Positions 8,311 through 16,483 of a stretch of DNA of 19,910 bases are shown here, piece by piece. The notes below the pieces were generated by a model. It searched no databases, was not told the DNA's origin, and saw only the letters and a list, made by a program, of their open reading frames with translations. Numbering within the stretch: the stretch's first letter is position 1; each line of letters opens with the position of its first letter. Position numbers and translations under genes: made by a program. Source of the stretch: JAXGPF01 sp964650945 (GTDB lineage Bacteria > Verrucomicrobiota > Kiritimatiellia > JAAZAB01); contig CAZYXU010000058.1 in assembly GCA_964650945.1 (NCBI GenBank), positions 1 to 19,910 of the forward strand, given 5' to 3'.

Positions 8311-8796
8311 TCAGGCGGATTGACTGTCGGACGGGTCCGCCAGCTTCTTGGTCAGGACGAACATCTTGAAGGCGTCGGTGGCGACGACATCTTCCTCGTG
8401 GAATCCCTGGTGGAGGCAGAGTTTCAACGCCTGCTGCATTTTGTCGGTGCCGCGGAAGTTGACATTCTGGTAATGCCGGTCGAAGCAGAATTCCAGGGCT
8501 TTGCGCAACAGCATGTCGCCGTAGCCGCGGCCGCGGAATTCCTTGCGCACGAACACCCGGCGCAGCAGGGCGGTGGTGGGCGAATCCTCCTTGATGGCAA
8601 CCGTGCCGACGATCCGGCCTTCTTTTTCCGCCACCAGGAAGGTATCCTTGGGGCCGCTGTAATAGGCGGCCGGGTTTTCCAGGTCATGCCGGGCATAGGC
8701 GCCCTGCGCGGAGACGAATTCATCGCGCATGATTTCTTCAATCAACTCGCGCACCTGGTCGTTATCGGATGGCTTGATCTGGCGGATGGAAATCAT
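8311..8796 (-). CDS. GNAT family N-acetyltransferase
   Basis: The 161-residue product is a complete single GNAT domain. Acetyl-CoA-binding motif A is VFVRKEFRGRGYGDMLLRKAL, with the R-x-x-G-x-G pattern at residues 88-93. The N-terminal ISIRQIKPSDNDQVRELI and the later LCLHQGFHEEDV are also typical. The acceptor substrate is not predictable. An AGGAG ribosome-binding site overlaps the TAG stop of the upstream secretin gene, 12 nt before the ATG. The gene is therefore probably translated from the secretion-cluster transcript. Nothing links its function to secretion except position. Confidence 0.85.
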   Translation of the reverse strand: MISIRQIKPSDNDQVRELIEEIMRDEFVSAQGAYARHDLENPAAYYSGPKDTFLVAEKEGRIVGTVAIKEDSPTTALLRRVFVRKEFRGRGYGDMLLRKALEFCFDRHYQNVNFRGTDKMQQALKLCLHQGFHEEDVVATDAFKMFVLTKKLADPSDSQSA

Positions 8797-8808
8797 GGCG
8801 AGCGTCTC

Positions 8809-11685
8809 CTACGGCTGAGCGTCCGCGTTGCCGTTCGCCGGCGCGGGTACCTCGTGGAATTCCGGCGCCGGCCGGCGCGCCGGCCCGTTGGTTTCGTCCT
8901 GATCGGGATTGGGCTTGGCCAGGTCGCTGGCGGTCCAGCCTTTCAGCCACATGTTCGTGGCATCGCCCATGGCGGCATGCCGCCGGGCGGTTTCCTGCAA
9001 AGCGCGTTCGGGGGTGTCCAGAACGTAAGGGGTGATCATCACCAGCAACTCGCGCCGGGCTTTTTCGTCGGTGTCGGACCGGAACAGCATGCCCAGCAGG
9101 GGGATTTTGCGCAAAAACGGAATGCCGGAATTGCCGGTGGCCTGCTCCGTGCTGACCAGCCCGCCCAGGACAATGGTGCGGCCGTCGCTGATGGCGACGG
9201 AGGCGTTCAATTCGCGGGTGGTGATGATCGGCACCTTGTTCTGGTCAATGGTCACATCGCCGCCGGTGTTGTCGATCGTTTGCGCGATTTCCATGACCAC
9301 AAAGCCTTTTTTGTTGATGCGCGGCGTCACCACCAGTTCGATGCCGATGTCGGTGTATTGGTAAGCCGATTGCTGGACGCCGCCGGAGGATAAACTGGTG
9401 GAGGTGACGATCGGCCGTTTTTCGCCCACCAGGATTTTAGCCTCGGTGTTGTCGGTGGTGAGGATGATGGGGGTGGAAAGGATGCGGGCGTCGGATGAAG
9501 TGGCCAGCATGTTCAGGACGGCGTCAATGTTGAAGTCGAACAGCGTGAAATAATATGTCAGGCCGGACCCGGCGCCGGCGGCGCTGTCGGCGATGGTGTT
9601 GATGGTGGCGGCATTGCGGAGGGCGCCCTCGGTGGCCACGCGGCTCGCGCCGGAGAAGCCCAGGAACGCCCGGCGGCCGCCTCCCTGTTTCTCGTTGTAG
9701 GCGATCATCGAGCGCTGCAGCCAGTCCACGCCCATGCGCGTGGTGTCGTCCAGGTTGACCTCGATGATGACCACTTCAATCAGGACTTGGGAGAGCATGA
9801 TGTCCACCTTGGTCAGGACGTCCTCGATCACCGCCATGTCGGTTTTGCTGGCCATGATCAGCAGCGCGTTGATGCGGGGGTCGGCGATGATTTTAACGTC
9901 GGCGGATAAACGGCCTTCAATGGTGATTTCGCCGCCCTGTCCGCTCTCGCGGGCGGCGGGCTGCTCTTGCCCGGGCTGGGGAAAAGACGGCGGCAGCGGC
10001 GCGGTTTTGCCGCTATCCTGCTTTTTGGCGGCGGGAGTTTTGGCGGTGGATGAGCCGGAGGCGCCCACCAGGCTGTTCAGGACGGCCACCACCTTTTCGG
10101 AGTCGGCATATTCCAGGCGGATGACTTTGATGGCGACGTCCGGTTCAACCTGCTTGTCGAGGGCGGCAATGATGTCGTCAAAGAAAGCGAATTGGTCCGG
10201 GCGGGTAATGATAATCAGGATGTTGGTGCGGTCGTCGGCCACGATTTTCACCTTGCCTTGAATCAGGCTGCGGTCCGTGGAGCCGGCGGTGGTGGTTGCC
10301 CCGGGCTGGATCGCGGTCGGCGGCTGGCCGGGCCGGCGGGGCTGGAGGGGCATGCGCGCCGCCAGCAACTGCTGGCGCAGCAGGTTGGCGCGGTTGTCGG
10401 TGGTTTGAGTGTCGGCGATGATGGACTCGATCTTCGCCTGGATTTCCGAGGCCTTCGCGTGGCGGATCGGAAAAATCCGCAATTCCTCGCGCGAGCCGAT
10501 GGGCAGGTCAATCAATTCCAGAACCTCGGCAATCCGCTTGAGGTTGACGGCCGAGTCGGTGATCAGCAGGCAGTTGATGCGATCCAGCGTAATGATCTTG
10601 CCGTTGGGGCTGACCAGATTCTGGAGCGTACCCTGCGCCTCGGCGATTTCAATGTGCTTCAATTCCATGATGCGGCTGATCAGGTGACCGGTGTCGCTGA
10701 CTTTTTCGTCCAGCGGGCCGGTGAGGGTGGACATGCCGGCCTGGCGGGCAATGCCGATGGGGACGACTTTCAAGAATTTGTCGCCCAGCGGCACCAACGC
10801 GACGCCATGCATGCCCAGGATGCCTTCAATGGCCAGCAGGGCTTCGCGCCGGGGAATGCGGCGTGGGCATTTCAGCGTAATCTTCACCGCCGGGACGTCC
10901 GGCGCTTTCATCAACGCCAGGCCGGTCCATTCGCTGTATTGTTTCAACACCTCATCCAAATCCATGTTTTCATATTTCAGCCTGACCGGCATGTCGTTCC
11001 AGTTGGTTGAAGTAACGTCCGCCACCAGGTCGTCATCAGTGTCGTCCGCTTCGGCGGGGGAGGATGCGCCTGTCTGGGCCACCGGCGTAAACCCGATGAA
11101 TGGTCCGGCGGCCGTTGGGCTGGAAACCGGTTTCCCTTCCGGAGCGTTTTGGCCAGGCAAAAATGTTCTCAACGGCGTGGCCCGAGCCGGACTGGCATCC
11201 GGGGCCGGACTGGCATCCGGGGCCGGACTGGCGTCCGAGGCCGGACTGGCGTCCGAGGCCGGACTGGCGTCCGAGGCCGGACTGGCGTCCGAGGCCGGAC
11301 TGGCGTCCGGGGCCGGACGGGCTTCTTTGTCCGTGCCGGAAAGGATGGCATTGGTTGGAGCGGCAGTTGCGGCTGGCTTTGTAATTGCGGCCGGCGCCGG
11401 CGTCCGGGCATCGGTATTGGTTAAGCCGAAAAATACTGGGGCATTGGTGCGTGTAATCGGTTTAAAGAAGTTCGGCGGGTTGGTGGCATTCGGACCGAAA
11501 CCGAAGACCGGCGGCCGCGCGGGGATGTTGGTTGTGTCGGCCAGGCCGGCAAATGGCGCCTTCGCGGTTTGCGCCGTCCCGGTATCGGCGGCGTCATCAC
11601 CCGCTGCTTGGAGGCTGGCGCCGGCGGCCAGGATGGCCGCCATGGCGGCGATGACCGGCATGGATTGTAAAAATTTAATATGCAT
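8809..11685 (-). CDS. gspD: Type II secretion/pilus secretin, GspD-like
   Basis: I place the start at ATG 11685, which opens a signal peptide (MHIKFLQSMPVIAAMAAILAAG). The frame is open to 11823 but the extra part has no export signal. The 958-residue protein would form the outer-membrane multimeric channel. Visible domains are an unusual Ala/Pro/Asp-rich linker (about residues 30-230) with a 6-residue repeat, then N0 (about 234-310), N1 (334-395), N2 (400-505), N3 (520-625) and the secretin barrel (630-885). The barrel has VGEKRPIVTS and the signature IVLGGLV, SGIPFLRKIPLLGMLF. There is no lipobox cysteine. It lies 76 bp after the gspM-like gene. Typical GspD proteins are about 650-750 residues, the excess here being the linker and an N2 insertion. 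Confidence 0.92.
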   Translation of the reverse strand: MHIKFLQSMPVIAAMAAILAAGASLQAAGDDAADTGTAQTAKAPFAGLADTTNIPARPPVFGFGPNATNPPNFFKPITRTNAPVFFGLTNTDARTPAPAAITKPAATAAPTNAILSGTDKEARPAPDASPASDASPASDASPASDASPASDASPAPDASPAPDASPARATPLRTFLPGQNAPEGKPVSSPTAAGPFIGFTPVAQTGASSPAEADDTDDDLVADVTSTNWNDMPVRLKYENMDLDEVLKQYSEWTGLALMKAPDVPAVKITLKCPRRIPRREALLAIEGILGMHGVALVPLGDKFLKVVPIGIARQAGMSTLTGPLDEKVSDTGHLISRIMELKHIEIAEAQGTLQNLVSPNGKIITLDRINCLLITDSAVNLKRIAEVLELIDLPIGSREELRIFPIRHAKASEIQAKIESIIADTQTTDNRANLLRQQLLAARMPLQPRRPGQPPTAIQPGATTTAGSTDRSLIQGKVKIVADDRTNILIIITRPDQFAFFDDIIAALDKQVEPDVAIKVIRLEYADSEKVVAVLNSLVGASGSSTAKTPAAKKQDSGKTAPLPPSFPQPGQEQPAARESGQGGEITIEGRLSADVKIIADPRINALLIMASKTDMAVIEDVLTKVDIMLSQVLIEVVIIEVNLDDTTRMGVDWLQRSMIAYNEKQGGGRRAFLGFSGASRVATEGALRNAATINTIADSAAGAGSGLTYYFTLFDFNIDAVLNMLATSSDARILSTPIILTTDNTEAKILVGEKRPIVTSTSLSSGGVQQSAYQYTDIGIELVVTPRINKKGFVVMEIAQTIDNTGGDVTIDQNKVPIITTRELNASVAISDGRTIVLGGLVSTEQATGNSGIPFLRKIPLLGMLFRSDTDEKARRELLVMITPYVLDTPERALQETARRHAAMGDATNMWLKGWTASDLAKPNPDQDETNGPARRPAPEFHEVPAPANGNADAQP
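11186..11311 (-). repeat. 18-bp tandem repeat inside the secretin gene
   Basis: Seven complete 18-bp units, starting at 11186 and every 18 bp after it, encode SPASDA or SPAPDA on the minus strand. A degraded eighth unit follows to about 11320. Units differ at two positions only (GCA/GCG and GAG/GGG on the plus strand). Because 18 is a multiple of three, copy-number change would keep the reading frame. The region encodes about residues 125-167, between the signal peptide and the N0 domain. Confidence 0.9.
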
Positions 11686-11761
11686 GTTCACGTTCAACCC
11701 GGCACAAACTGTTGATTGATGCGGTAGAGTATTCCAAAAAACCAGGCAAAGGGCAATAAAT

Positions 11762-12394
11762 TTACTCGGATGGCTTGACCGGCGCCATGGCCGGCGGATT
11801 GGCGGCCATTTTAGCCGCGGCATTTGTCGGGGCGGGATGCAATGCCGGGCGGTTGGTGGCGGCGTCCGGCGGCATCCGGCTGTAAAGGCAGACGATGGCG
11901 AAATTGCCCTTTAATTGTCCATCCTTGCCGGAAATCAGTGAGACGCTTAATTCTTCCATATCCATGATGGTCGGCTGCTGTTCCATGGCGTAAATAAACC
12001 GCAACAGCGCTTCCAGATCGCCTTCCCAGGTGCAATCAATCACCAATTCCAGCAAATCGCCGAAGGTTTTTTCCTTTTGCGCATTGCGTTTGATCAAAGT
12101 CAGCTTGCTCTCGCCCGCCAGGCGTTCGAGTTGGCGCAGGTAATCGGCTGTCACATCGCGGTCGGCGGGATGGCGGTCAACGCCGGCCCGGAGTTTATCC
12201 ATGCGTTCCACCCATTCCGGACGCTGGTCAACCAGCCGCTGGGCATAGGCGATTTGTTCGGCAACGGCCTTTTGGTAGTTGCGCAGTTCGCTCCAGGCGG
12301 CCAGGCGGGGGTGAATCACCCAGTAGGTGAGCGCCAACAATAACGCCAACCCGGTGCCCCAAGCCAGGACCAATTCGCGCTGGGAGATTTTCAC
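11762..12394 (-). CDS. GspM/PilO-like inner-membrane assembly protein
   Basis: The 210-residue product has a short cytoplasmic start and one membrane helix (about residues 9-28, LVLAWGTGLALLLALTYWVI). A charged, probably coiled-coil segment (about 35-100) and a C-terminal ferredoxin-like domain (about 105-175, LLELVIDCTWEGDLEALLRFIYAME) follow, then an Ala/Pro-rich tail. This is the architecture of PilO and GspM, bitopic proteins that pair with PilN or GspL in the inner membrane. Its ATG overlaps the TGA of the gspL-like gene in an ATGA, indicating translational coupling. The secretin gene follows. The family call rests on architecture and neighbours. Confidence 0.75.
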   Translation of the reverse strand: MKISQRELVLAWGTGLALLLALTYWVIHPRLAAWSELRNYQKAVAEQIAYAQRLVDQRPEWVERMDKLRAGVDRHPADRDVTADYLRQLERLAGESKLTLIKRNAQKEKTFGDLLELVIDCTWEGDLEALLRFIYAMEQQPTIMDMEELSVSLISGKDGQLKGNFAIVCLYSRMPPDAATNRPALHPAPTNAAAKMAANPPAMAPVKPSE

Positions 12395-13836
12395 TTGGAT
12401 GCCTCCGGGAATTGGGCGTTCATCTGGAACGTTTGCACCGTCACATTCCGGCGTTTACCGGGCTGGATGCTGCCCATGTCAATCTTGTCGAACAAGGGCG
12501 AATCGTCCAGCGCTTGCTTGAAGTCGTAGATGGGCTCGACCGTCTCGGCCTCGCCGCGCAAAATCACGCTCCGGCCCCGTTTGAATTGAAACGAGGAGAT
12601 GTTGGCGCCGGGCGGCAGCAGGCGGCTGACTTCCCGCAGCGCTTCCAGCGACAGGCGGTTGCGTTCCATGGATTGTTCGAAAGAGCGCAACTTGCGCTGC
12701 AGCATCCGCACTTCATCAGCCGGTACCTTGAGCGTCTGCATCCGTGCATCGAGCCGTTGTGCGCGGATTTGCGCCAGCCGGTAGCCGCCGAAAAAGATCG
12801 CCATGCCCATCATCCATGCCGCCAGGATGAGCGCGGTGGCCAGCAGCAGTTTGCGTTTCAGTTGCCGCGCCGCCGCCGTCGCGCGCCAGGCGGTTGGGGT
12901 AAAGTCTATGACTGCCTGCGCGCCCTGGGGGGTGGTCTTGGGTTGAAAAGGCGGGGTGAGCATGCGTTGCACAATGCCGGAACTCAAGGGCGGCAGCGCA
13001 TGCAGGGGGAATTGTTCAATAACGCATTGAAAGTTTTCCGCCAAGGCGGCGCGCCAGGGCGCCGTGCCGGCGCCGGCCGGGACCCCGGCGCCGGCTGTCC
13101 AGAATCGCAGGCTGGCCAGCGGCGCGGCGCCTTGTTCGATATCCAGCGCCAGGGTTAAGTTATGGATTTCATGCACCAACTCGGCGGCGTATTCGTCCGG
13201 CGGCAAATCATCGGTGATGTAGAGGAGGTTAAATGCCAGCGGCTGGGCGTCCTGCAAAGTGATCAACAGGGTCTGGTTGGACTCGATGATTCCCAGTATG
13301 CTCCGCCCGCCGGCGGCCGCCGGCATGGCGGCATGGGCGCGGATGGTGTGCCACCAGACGGCCGGCTCGGCGTCCATCCGGCGCAATTCCAGGCCGGCGC
13401 CGGCGCAGAGCGCGCCGATGAAATCCACCGATTCCTTCTGTACGCCGGCCATCAGCACGCGCCGCCGGTTTTCATCGGCATGCAACACCTCGTAAGCCAC
13501 CGCCATGTGGTCGTCGGGGAATGGCGAAAATTTATCCATCTGCAATTGGATCATGCTGTCCATTTCCGCCGCCTCGCAGGCCGGTAACTCCATGACGCGC
13601 AACAGCATGCGTTCCGAGGGCAGGGCGAAGGAGACCGGGCCGGAGAGTTCCGGGCATTGCAAACGCAACTGCGCGCCGAGAGCTGGGGCGTCCGCGAGCA
13701 GGGCGTCGTCTACCTCCAGCGTGCGGCTGGCAGCCGGCGCGGTCACGGCCCCATCCGGACCTGCGGTGACGGCGGTCCAGTAGAAGGTTTTACCGCGCCG
13801 GCACAGCCCGGTAATCAGTTTTTTGCCAATGCGCAT
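12391..13836 (-). CDS. GspL-like protein: PilM-type plus PilN-type domains
   Basis: The 481-residue product joins an actin-like PilM/GspL cytoplasmic domain (about residues 1-290) to one membrane helix (about 329-350, LLLATALILAAWMMGMAIFF). After it come a coiled-coil stretch (355-400) and a periplasmic PilN-like ferredoxin fold (about 405-478). The PilM-like marks are LQMDKFSPFPDDHMAVAYEVL and VLMAGVQKESVDFI. In type II systems GspL links the secretion ATPase to the pseudopilus, but no ATPase gene is present here. It is coupled to the gspM-like gene by ATGA overlap. It is separated from gspK by 347 bp and probably has its own promoter. Confidence 0.8.
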   Translation of the reverse strand: MRIGKKLITGLCRRGKTFYWTAVTAGPDGAVTAPAASRTLEVDDALLADAPALGAQLRLQCPELSGPVSFALPSERMLLRVMELPACEAAEMDSMIQLQMDKFSPFPDDHMAVAYEVLHADENRRRVLMAGVQKESVDFIGALCAGAGLELRRMDAEPAVWWHTIRAHAAMPAAAGGRSILGIIESNQTLLITLQDAQPLAFNLLYITDDLPPDEYAAELVHEIHNLTLALDIEQGAAPLASLRFWTAGAGVPAGAGTAPWRAALAENFQCVIEQFPLHALPPLSSGIVQRMLTPPFQPKTTPQGAQAVIDFTPTAWRATAAARQLKRKLLLATALILAAWMMGMAIFFGGYRLAQIRAQRLDARMQTLKVPADEVRMLQRKLRSFEQSMERNRLSLEALREVSRLLPPGANISSFQFKRGRSVILRGEAETVEPIYDFKQALDDSPLFDKIDMGSIQPGKRRNVTVQTFQMNAQFPEASK

Positions 13837-13844
13837 ATCCTGAC

Positions 13845-13873
13845 ATTGTCTATGATTGACAGGATTCTGTCAA
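13845..13873 (-). promoter_or_regulatory. Candidate promoter with palindromic operator for gspL-gspM-gspD
   Basis: On the minus strand a perfect -35 box TTGACA (13873-13868) is followed after 17 bp by GACAAT (13850-13845). The -35 box lies inside a perfect palindrome, TTGACAGAATCCTGTCAA at 13856-13873 (7-bp arms, 4-bp centre), which could bind a dimeric repressor. Transcription would start near 13838, only about two bases before the ATG at 13836. No spaced ribosome-binding site is present, so the transcript may be leaderless. Confidence 0.45.
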
Positions 13874-13960
13874 TTCCTATCGCACGTTTTGTCCTATCGT
13901 CCCCGATCCCGACAGCGATTGCGATATTATTTTGCCGCACAAAACCGCATATAGCCACAG

Positions 13961-14044
13961 CCCTCTCTCGTGGGAGCGGCGTTACACGCCGCGATCCGGC
14001 CAGCTCGCCGGAGGCAGAATCGCGGCGCATAGGGCCGCTCCTAC
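13961..14044. repeat. REP/BIME-like paired palindromes
   Basis: The left unit (13970-13995) starts GTGGGAGCGGC and ends CGCCGCGAT. The right unit (14019-14044) starts ATCGCGGCG and ends CCGCTCCTAC. They are inverted copies around a 23-bp spacer. Each also folds alone, for example GCGGCG (13976-13981) with CGCCGC (13987-13992). This head-to-head layout resembles bacterial REP elements arranged as BIMEs. They fill the gap between gspK and the gspL-like gene. Confidence 0.7.
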
Positions 14045-14070
14045 CAGTTGGATACCGAACACTCCCTTCC

Positions 14071-14175
14071 GTGGGACGCGATTTCGCTCCCCGCATCCCG
14101 CATCTCGTCCCCCGTATCCTTCCCCCACACCACCACACCCACACACCCTCTCCCGTGGGAGCGGCGCTATGCGCC
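14071..14175. repeat. Further REP-like copies, one degenerate
   Basis: A degenerate copy, GTGGGACGCGATTTCGCTCC, lies at 14071-14090. A better copy at 14146-14175 repeats the flank and start of the first REP unit (CCTCTC, one changed base, then CGTGGGAGCGGCG). It ends 8 bp before the gspK stop codon on the minus strand. Between them is a C-rich stretch with CCCACAC-like short repeats and no coding sign. Confidence 0.6.
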
Positions 14176-14183
14176 CTGGCGGC

Positions 14184-15326
14184 TCATTCGGTGGCGCCTT
14201 CGGTCCATTTCAGGATTTTGAGATTTTTGCCTGAGAGTTCAACCACGCAATTGATCTGGCAGACGACATCCTGCACCTGGCCGCGAGATTGCAAGGTAAA
14301 CAAACCGCCGTGCTTGACGGTGATGGCGCTGGAATCGCTTGCATTAAGCAGCGCCTGCAATTCACTCATATCGCTGTCTTTATAAGGCACATCGTCCGCC
14401 GTGCCCATGATGCCGTCCGGCCCGGCGCGCGAATCAATGATCTGCTGGGCCAGCAGGGAGTCAATATTTAAAGCGGCCATGATGGTTTCCAGGTCGGCAT
14501 CGTTGATGTTGAGTTTCCCGTCCCCGGAATAGGTTGTGAAGAACCCGGCGATGGCGTCATACACCGTGGTCTCCGTGTCGGGGATGATTTCATCAAACCC
14601 CTTGATCAGGATCAACTCGTCCACGGTGTCAATCATGCGGTTCTTGGACTTGTAGGGCGGCTCGAGGCGCTCGTAATAATCCGATTCCGCGCCGTTGAGG
14701 TGCGTGGATTCGTCCTGATCCACCCAGTCCAGTAGCGTGTCCACCAGCACGTATCCCATATCCCAGGGTACGCCGGCCTGTTCGAGGATGGAGGCCATCC
14801 TTTCTGCCGCCGGCTGGTAAACCGCCGGGTCGGGATTACTGAGTTCCTGGATCAGCTTGATCAGGTCGATTTTCCCGTTTTCCGGGCGGATGCTGACGTT
14901 GATGCTGCCGCTGCCCAGGTCGCGCTGCAATTCGGCGCTGGCGCCGTTGTAGATTGCCAGGGTGGCCGCGCGCATGGTTTCATCTTTGCCCATGGACACG
15001 TAAAGTTCCGCGTCGGTGTTTTTCAAGGCCGGGTCATCGGTGGAGAGCATGGCCATGCGCGCCAGTTCGATCCCGGAGCGCGCCAGGTATTCCGCCTGCA
15101 GCTTGCGCCGCCAGGTAGAGGTGATGCGCGCTTCGATATGCATGTCAAAGGCGAACGCCAGGACGAACATCGAAAGCAGGCCGACCACCCACAAAACCAC
15201 CACCAGCGCCGAGCCGGCGCGGTCGGCGCCGGGGGCGTGTCGGTGCGCGTGGTTCCGTCCGTGTTCCATCTGTATCTTTGGCGCCATATGCGTCAATCCG
15301 GCTAAGATTCTCATTTTTGTTTTCAT
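14184..15326 (-). CDS. gspK: Type II secretion minor pseudopilin GspK
   Basis: I start the gene at ATG 15326, which overlaps the gspJ-like stop in an ATGA; the frame continues upstream only as an overlap artefact. The 380-residue product has a basic leader, then a hydrophobic pilin helix (about residues 38-60, GSALVVVLWVVGLL) without the +5 glutamate, as is usual for GspK. The hallmark blocks follow: LLDWVDQDESTHLNGAESDYY (198-218) and the helix-hairpin-helix-like LNINDADLETIM (272-283). An acidic loop GPDGIMGTADDVPYKD (302-317) may bind calcium. GspK caps the pseudopilus tip with GspI and GspJ. Confidence 0.88.
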   Translation of the reverse strand: MKTKMRILAGLTHMAPKIQMEHGRNHAHRHAPGADRAGSALVVVLWVVGLLSMFVLAFAFDMHIEARITSTWRRKLQAEYLARSGIELARMAMLSTDDPALKNTDAELYVSMGKDETMRAATLAIYNGASAELQRDLGSGSINVSIRPENGKIDLIKLIQELSNPDPAVYQPAAERMASILEQAGVPWDMGYVLVDTLLDWVDQDESTHLNGAESDYYERLEPPYKSKNRMIDTVDELILIKGFDEIIPDTETTVYDAIAGFFTTYSGDGKLNINDADLETIMAALNIDSLLAQQIIDSRAGPDGIMGTADDVPYKDSDMSELQALLNASDSSAITVKHGGLFTLQSRGQVQDVVCQINCVVELSGKNLKILKWTEGATE

Positions 15327-16153
15327 GGCCCGCCGCCCCTTTGCTTCTGGGAGAGCGGGGCGAGGGGGACGACCACGGTTCGCCGCATTTGTACCGGCTC
15401 TTCGCCCGGCTCCAGCGGGGTGAGGTACAGCGAGATTTCCACCGCCAGCGGCAGGGTGTTGGTCGCCGCGTCCTTCCATTCCTCCGCCCACTCCCAGCCA
15501 TCGTCGCCGATATTGGTGGAGACGCGGCAGTCCATACCGACGACCTTGGCGGAAATGTAGAACGGCACTTCGTCCGCCGGATCGAAATCATCCAGCAGGC
15601 TGGTATAAGGCCGCCAACTGCGCGCCGCCAGCGCCATCCGCCCATCCTCATCCTCCTCCACTGAGAGTTGCACGCGATGCACACCGTGCTGGAAATTTGT
15701 GTTATCCGGCGGCAGAAGTTCCAGGCCGGTTTTAACCCAACTGATAATGTCCTGGGCTTGCGCCCCATCGCCGTTGTCCTCCAGCCAGAATCCGAATTCG
15801 GTAGACTGGGTATTGGTGGCGGACATCGGGAAGAATGCCGAGCGCAAACCGGCGGCGATTTGCTCCATCATGAATTCACCGCGGTTAAGATTGTCCGCCA
15901 TCGCCGTGCCGCGTTGCCAGGCGCGGGTGATGCTGTAAAAGGTGCTCATGGTGATGGCCATGGCGGTGGCCAGAATCGCCAGGGCCACCAGCAGTTCCAG
16001 GAGGGTGAAGGCCCGTTGCCCCGGGCGGGAATCCGCGCCCGGGCGCCCGGCCGGGGTTGGGCACGGCATCCGGCCGCGCCTCCCGGCGCGTTCGGCGTCG
16101 GCCCAGCGGAACGGAAAACCGGCGGCGCGGCAAGCGTTTAACAGCATGTTCAT
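15323..16153 (-). CDS. GspJ-like minor pseudopilin
   Basis: The 276-residue product has a prepilin processing site, QRA then FTLLELLVALAILATAMA, with the +5 glutamate at residue 53 counting Phe49 as +1. Alanine replaces the usual glycine at -1. The leader is unusually long if translation starts at ATG 16153. An in-frame ATG at residue 29 (MPCPTPAG) would give a more normal leader. The C-terminal domain (about 90-265) has GspJ-like beta-rich sequence without further motifs. It is translationally coupled to gspK and is the first gene of the cluster in this window. GspJ is the best call from the gene order, but GspI/GspH-like or general type IV pilin-like proteins are possible. Confidence 0.75.
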   Translation of the reverse strand: MNMLLNACRAAGFPFRWADAERAGRRGRMPCPTPAGRPGADSRPGQRAFTLLELLVALAILATAMAITMSTFYSITRAWQRGTAMADNLNRGEFMMEQIAAGLRSAFFPMSATNTQSTEFGFWLEDNGDGAQAQDIISWVKTGLELLPPDNTNFQHGVHRVQLSVEEDEDGRMALAARSWRPYTSLLDDFDPADEVPFYISAKVVGMDCRVSTNIGDDGWEWAEEWKDAATNTLPLAVEISLYLTPLEPGEEPVQMRRTVVVPLAPLSQKQRGGGP

Positions 16154-16161
16154 ACCGGTTC

Positions 16162-16190
16162 AATATAGCGCAAAATACCGGCCGATACAA
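16162..16190 (-). promoter_or_regulatory. Candidate promoter of gspJ-gspK
   Basis: On the minus strand TTGTAT (16190-16185) and TATATT (16167-16162) are separated by 17 bp. The -10 box is good and the -35 box is weak. The predicted start near 16155 is only two bases before ATG 16153. This implies either a leaderless transcript or use of the downstream ATG at residue 29. Confidence 0.35.
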
Positions 16191-16439
16191 TACAAACATC
16201 GTCGGCGCCTGGCAGGGGGTGCTGGGTGTAAGACAAATTCTTTGATGTGGCGATGTTTGTTGACGTGCGTGGTGCATTCCGTTTTCCGCCGCCGCCAAGG
16301 CTTTGGCGGACACGGATAGTCGGCGGCGAGTGCGAGGCGCACGGGCAGTCTTTGGGGCGTCTGGCGCGCGGCGCGCCCCTTCGGGCTTACCCTAAAAACC
16401 CGTCCTACGCTCGGGGGTGCGTCAAAATCAGATAAAAAA
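16191..16439. other. Non-coding stretch with GC hairpins
   Basis: I see no convincing gene between the gspJ promoter and the tRNA promoter. CCGCCAA (16292-16298) and TTGGCGG (16303-16309) form a tight hairpin. A GGCGCGC/GCGCGCC inverted pair lies at 16363-16377, followed by a TTCGGG-rich segment. A 102-codon minus-strand frame (16160-16468) crosses this region but is basic, low in aliphatic residues and overlaps the gspJ promoter, so I do not call it. Confidence 0.4.
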
Positions 16440-16468
16440 TTGACTTTAACGCGGCGAACTTGTAGCAT
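16440..16468 (+). promoter_or_regulatory. Promoter of tRNA-Val
   Basis: TTGACT (16440-16445) and TAGCAT (16463-16468) are separated by 17 bp. Initiation near 16475 would leave a leader of about 9 nt before the mature tRNA. The close spacing and good hexamers fit a stable-RNA promoter. Confidence 0.6.
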
Positions 16469-16483
16469 GTTGGGGTTTTTCAG

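Noticed and set aside
10691..11719. 342-codon plus-strand frame opposite the secretin gene
   Set aside because: It includes the 18-bp repeat, which stays open in several frames, and has no domain. The secretin on the other strand is certain.
16160..16468. 102-codon minus-strand ORF before gspJ
   Set aside because: It overlaps the gspJ and tRNA promoters, is highly basic, and has no RBS or motif.
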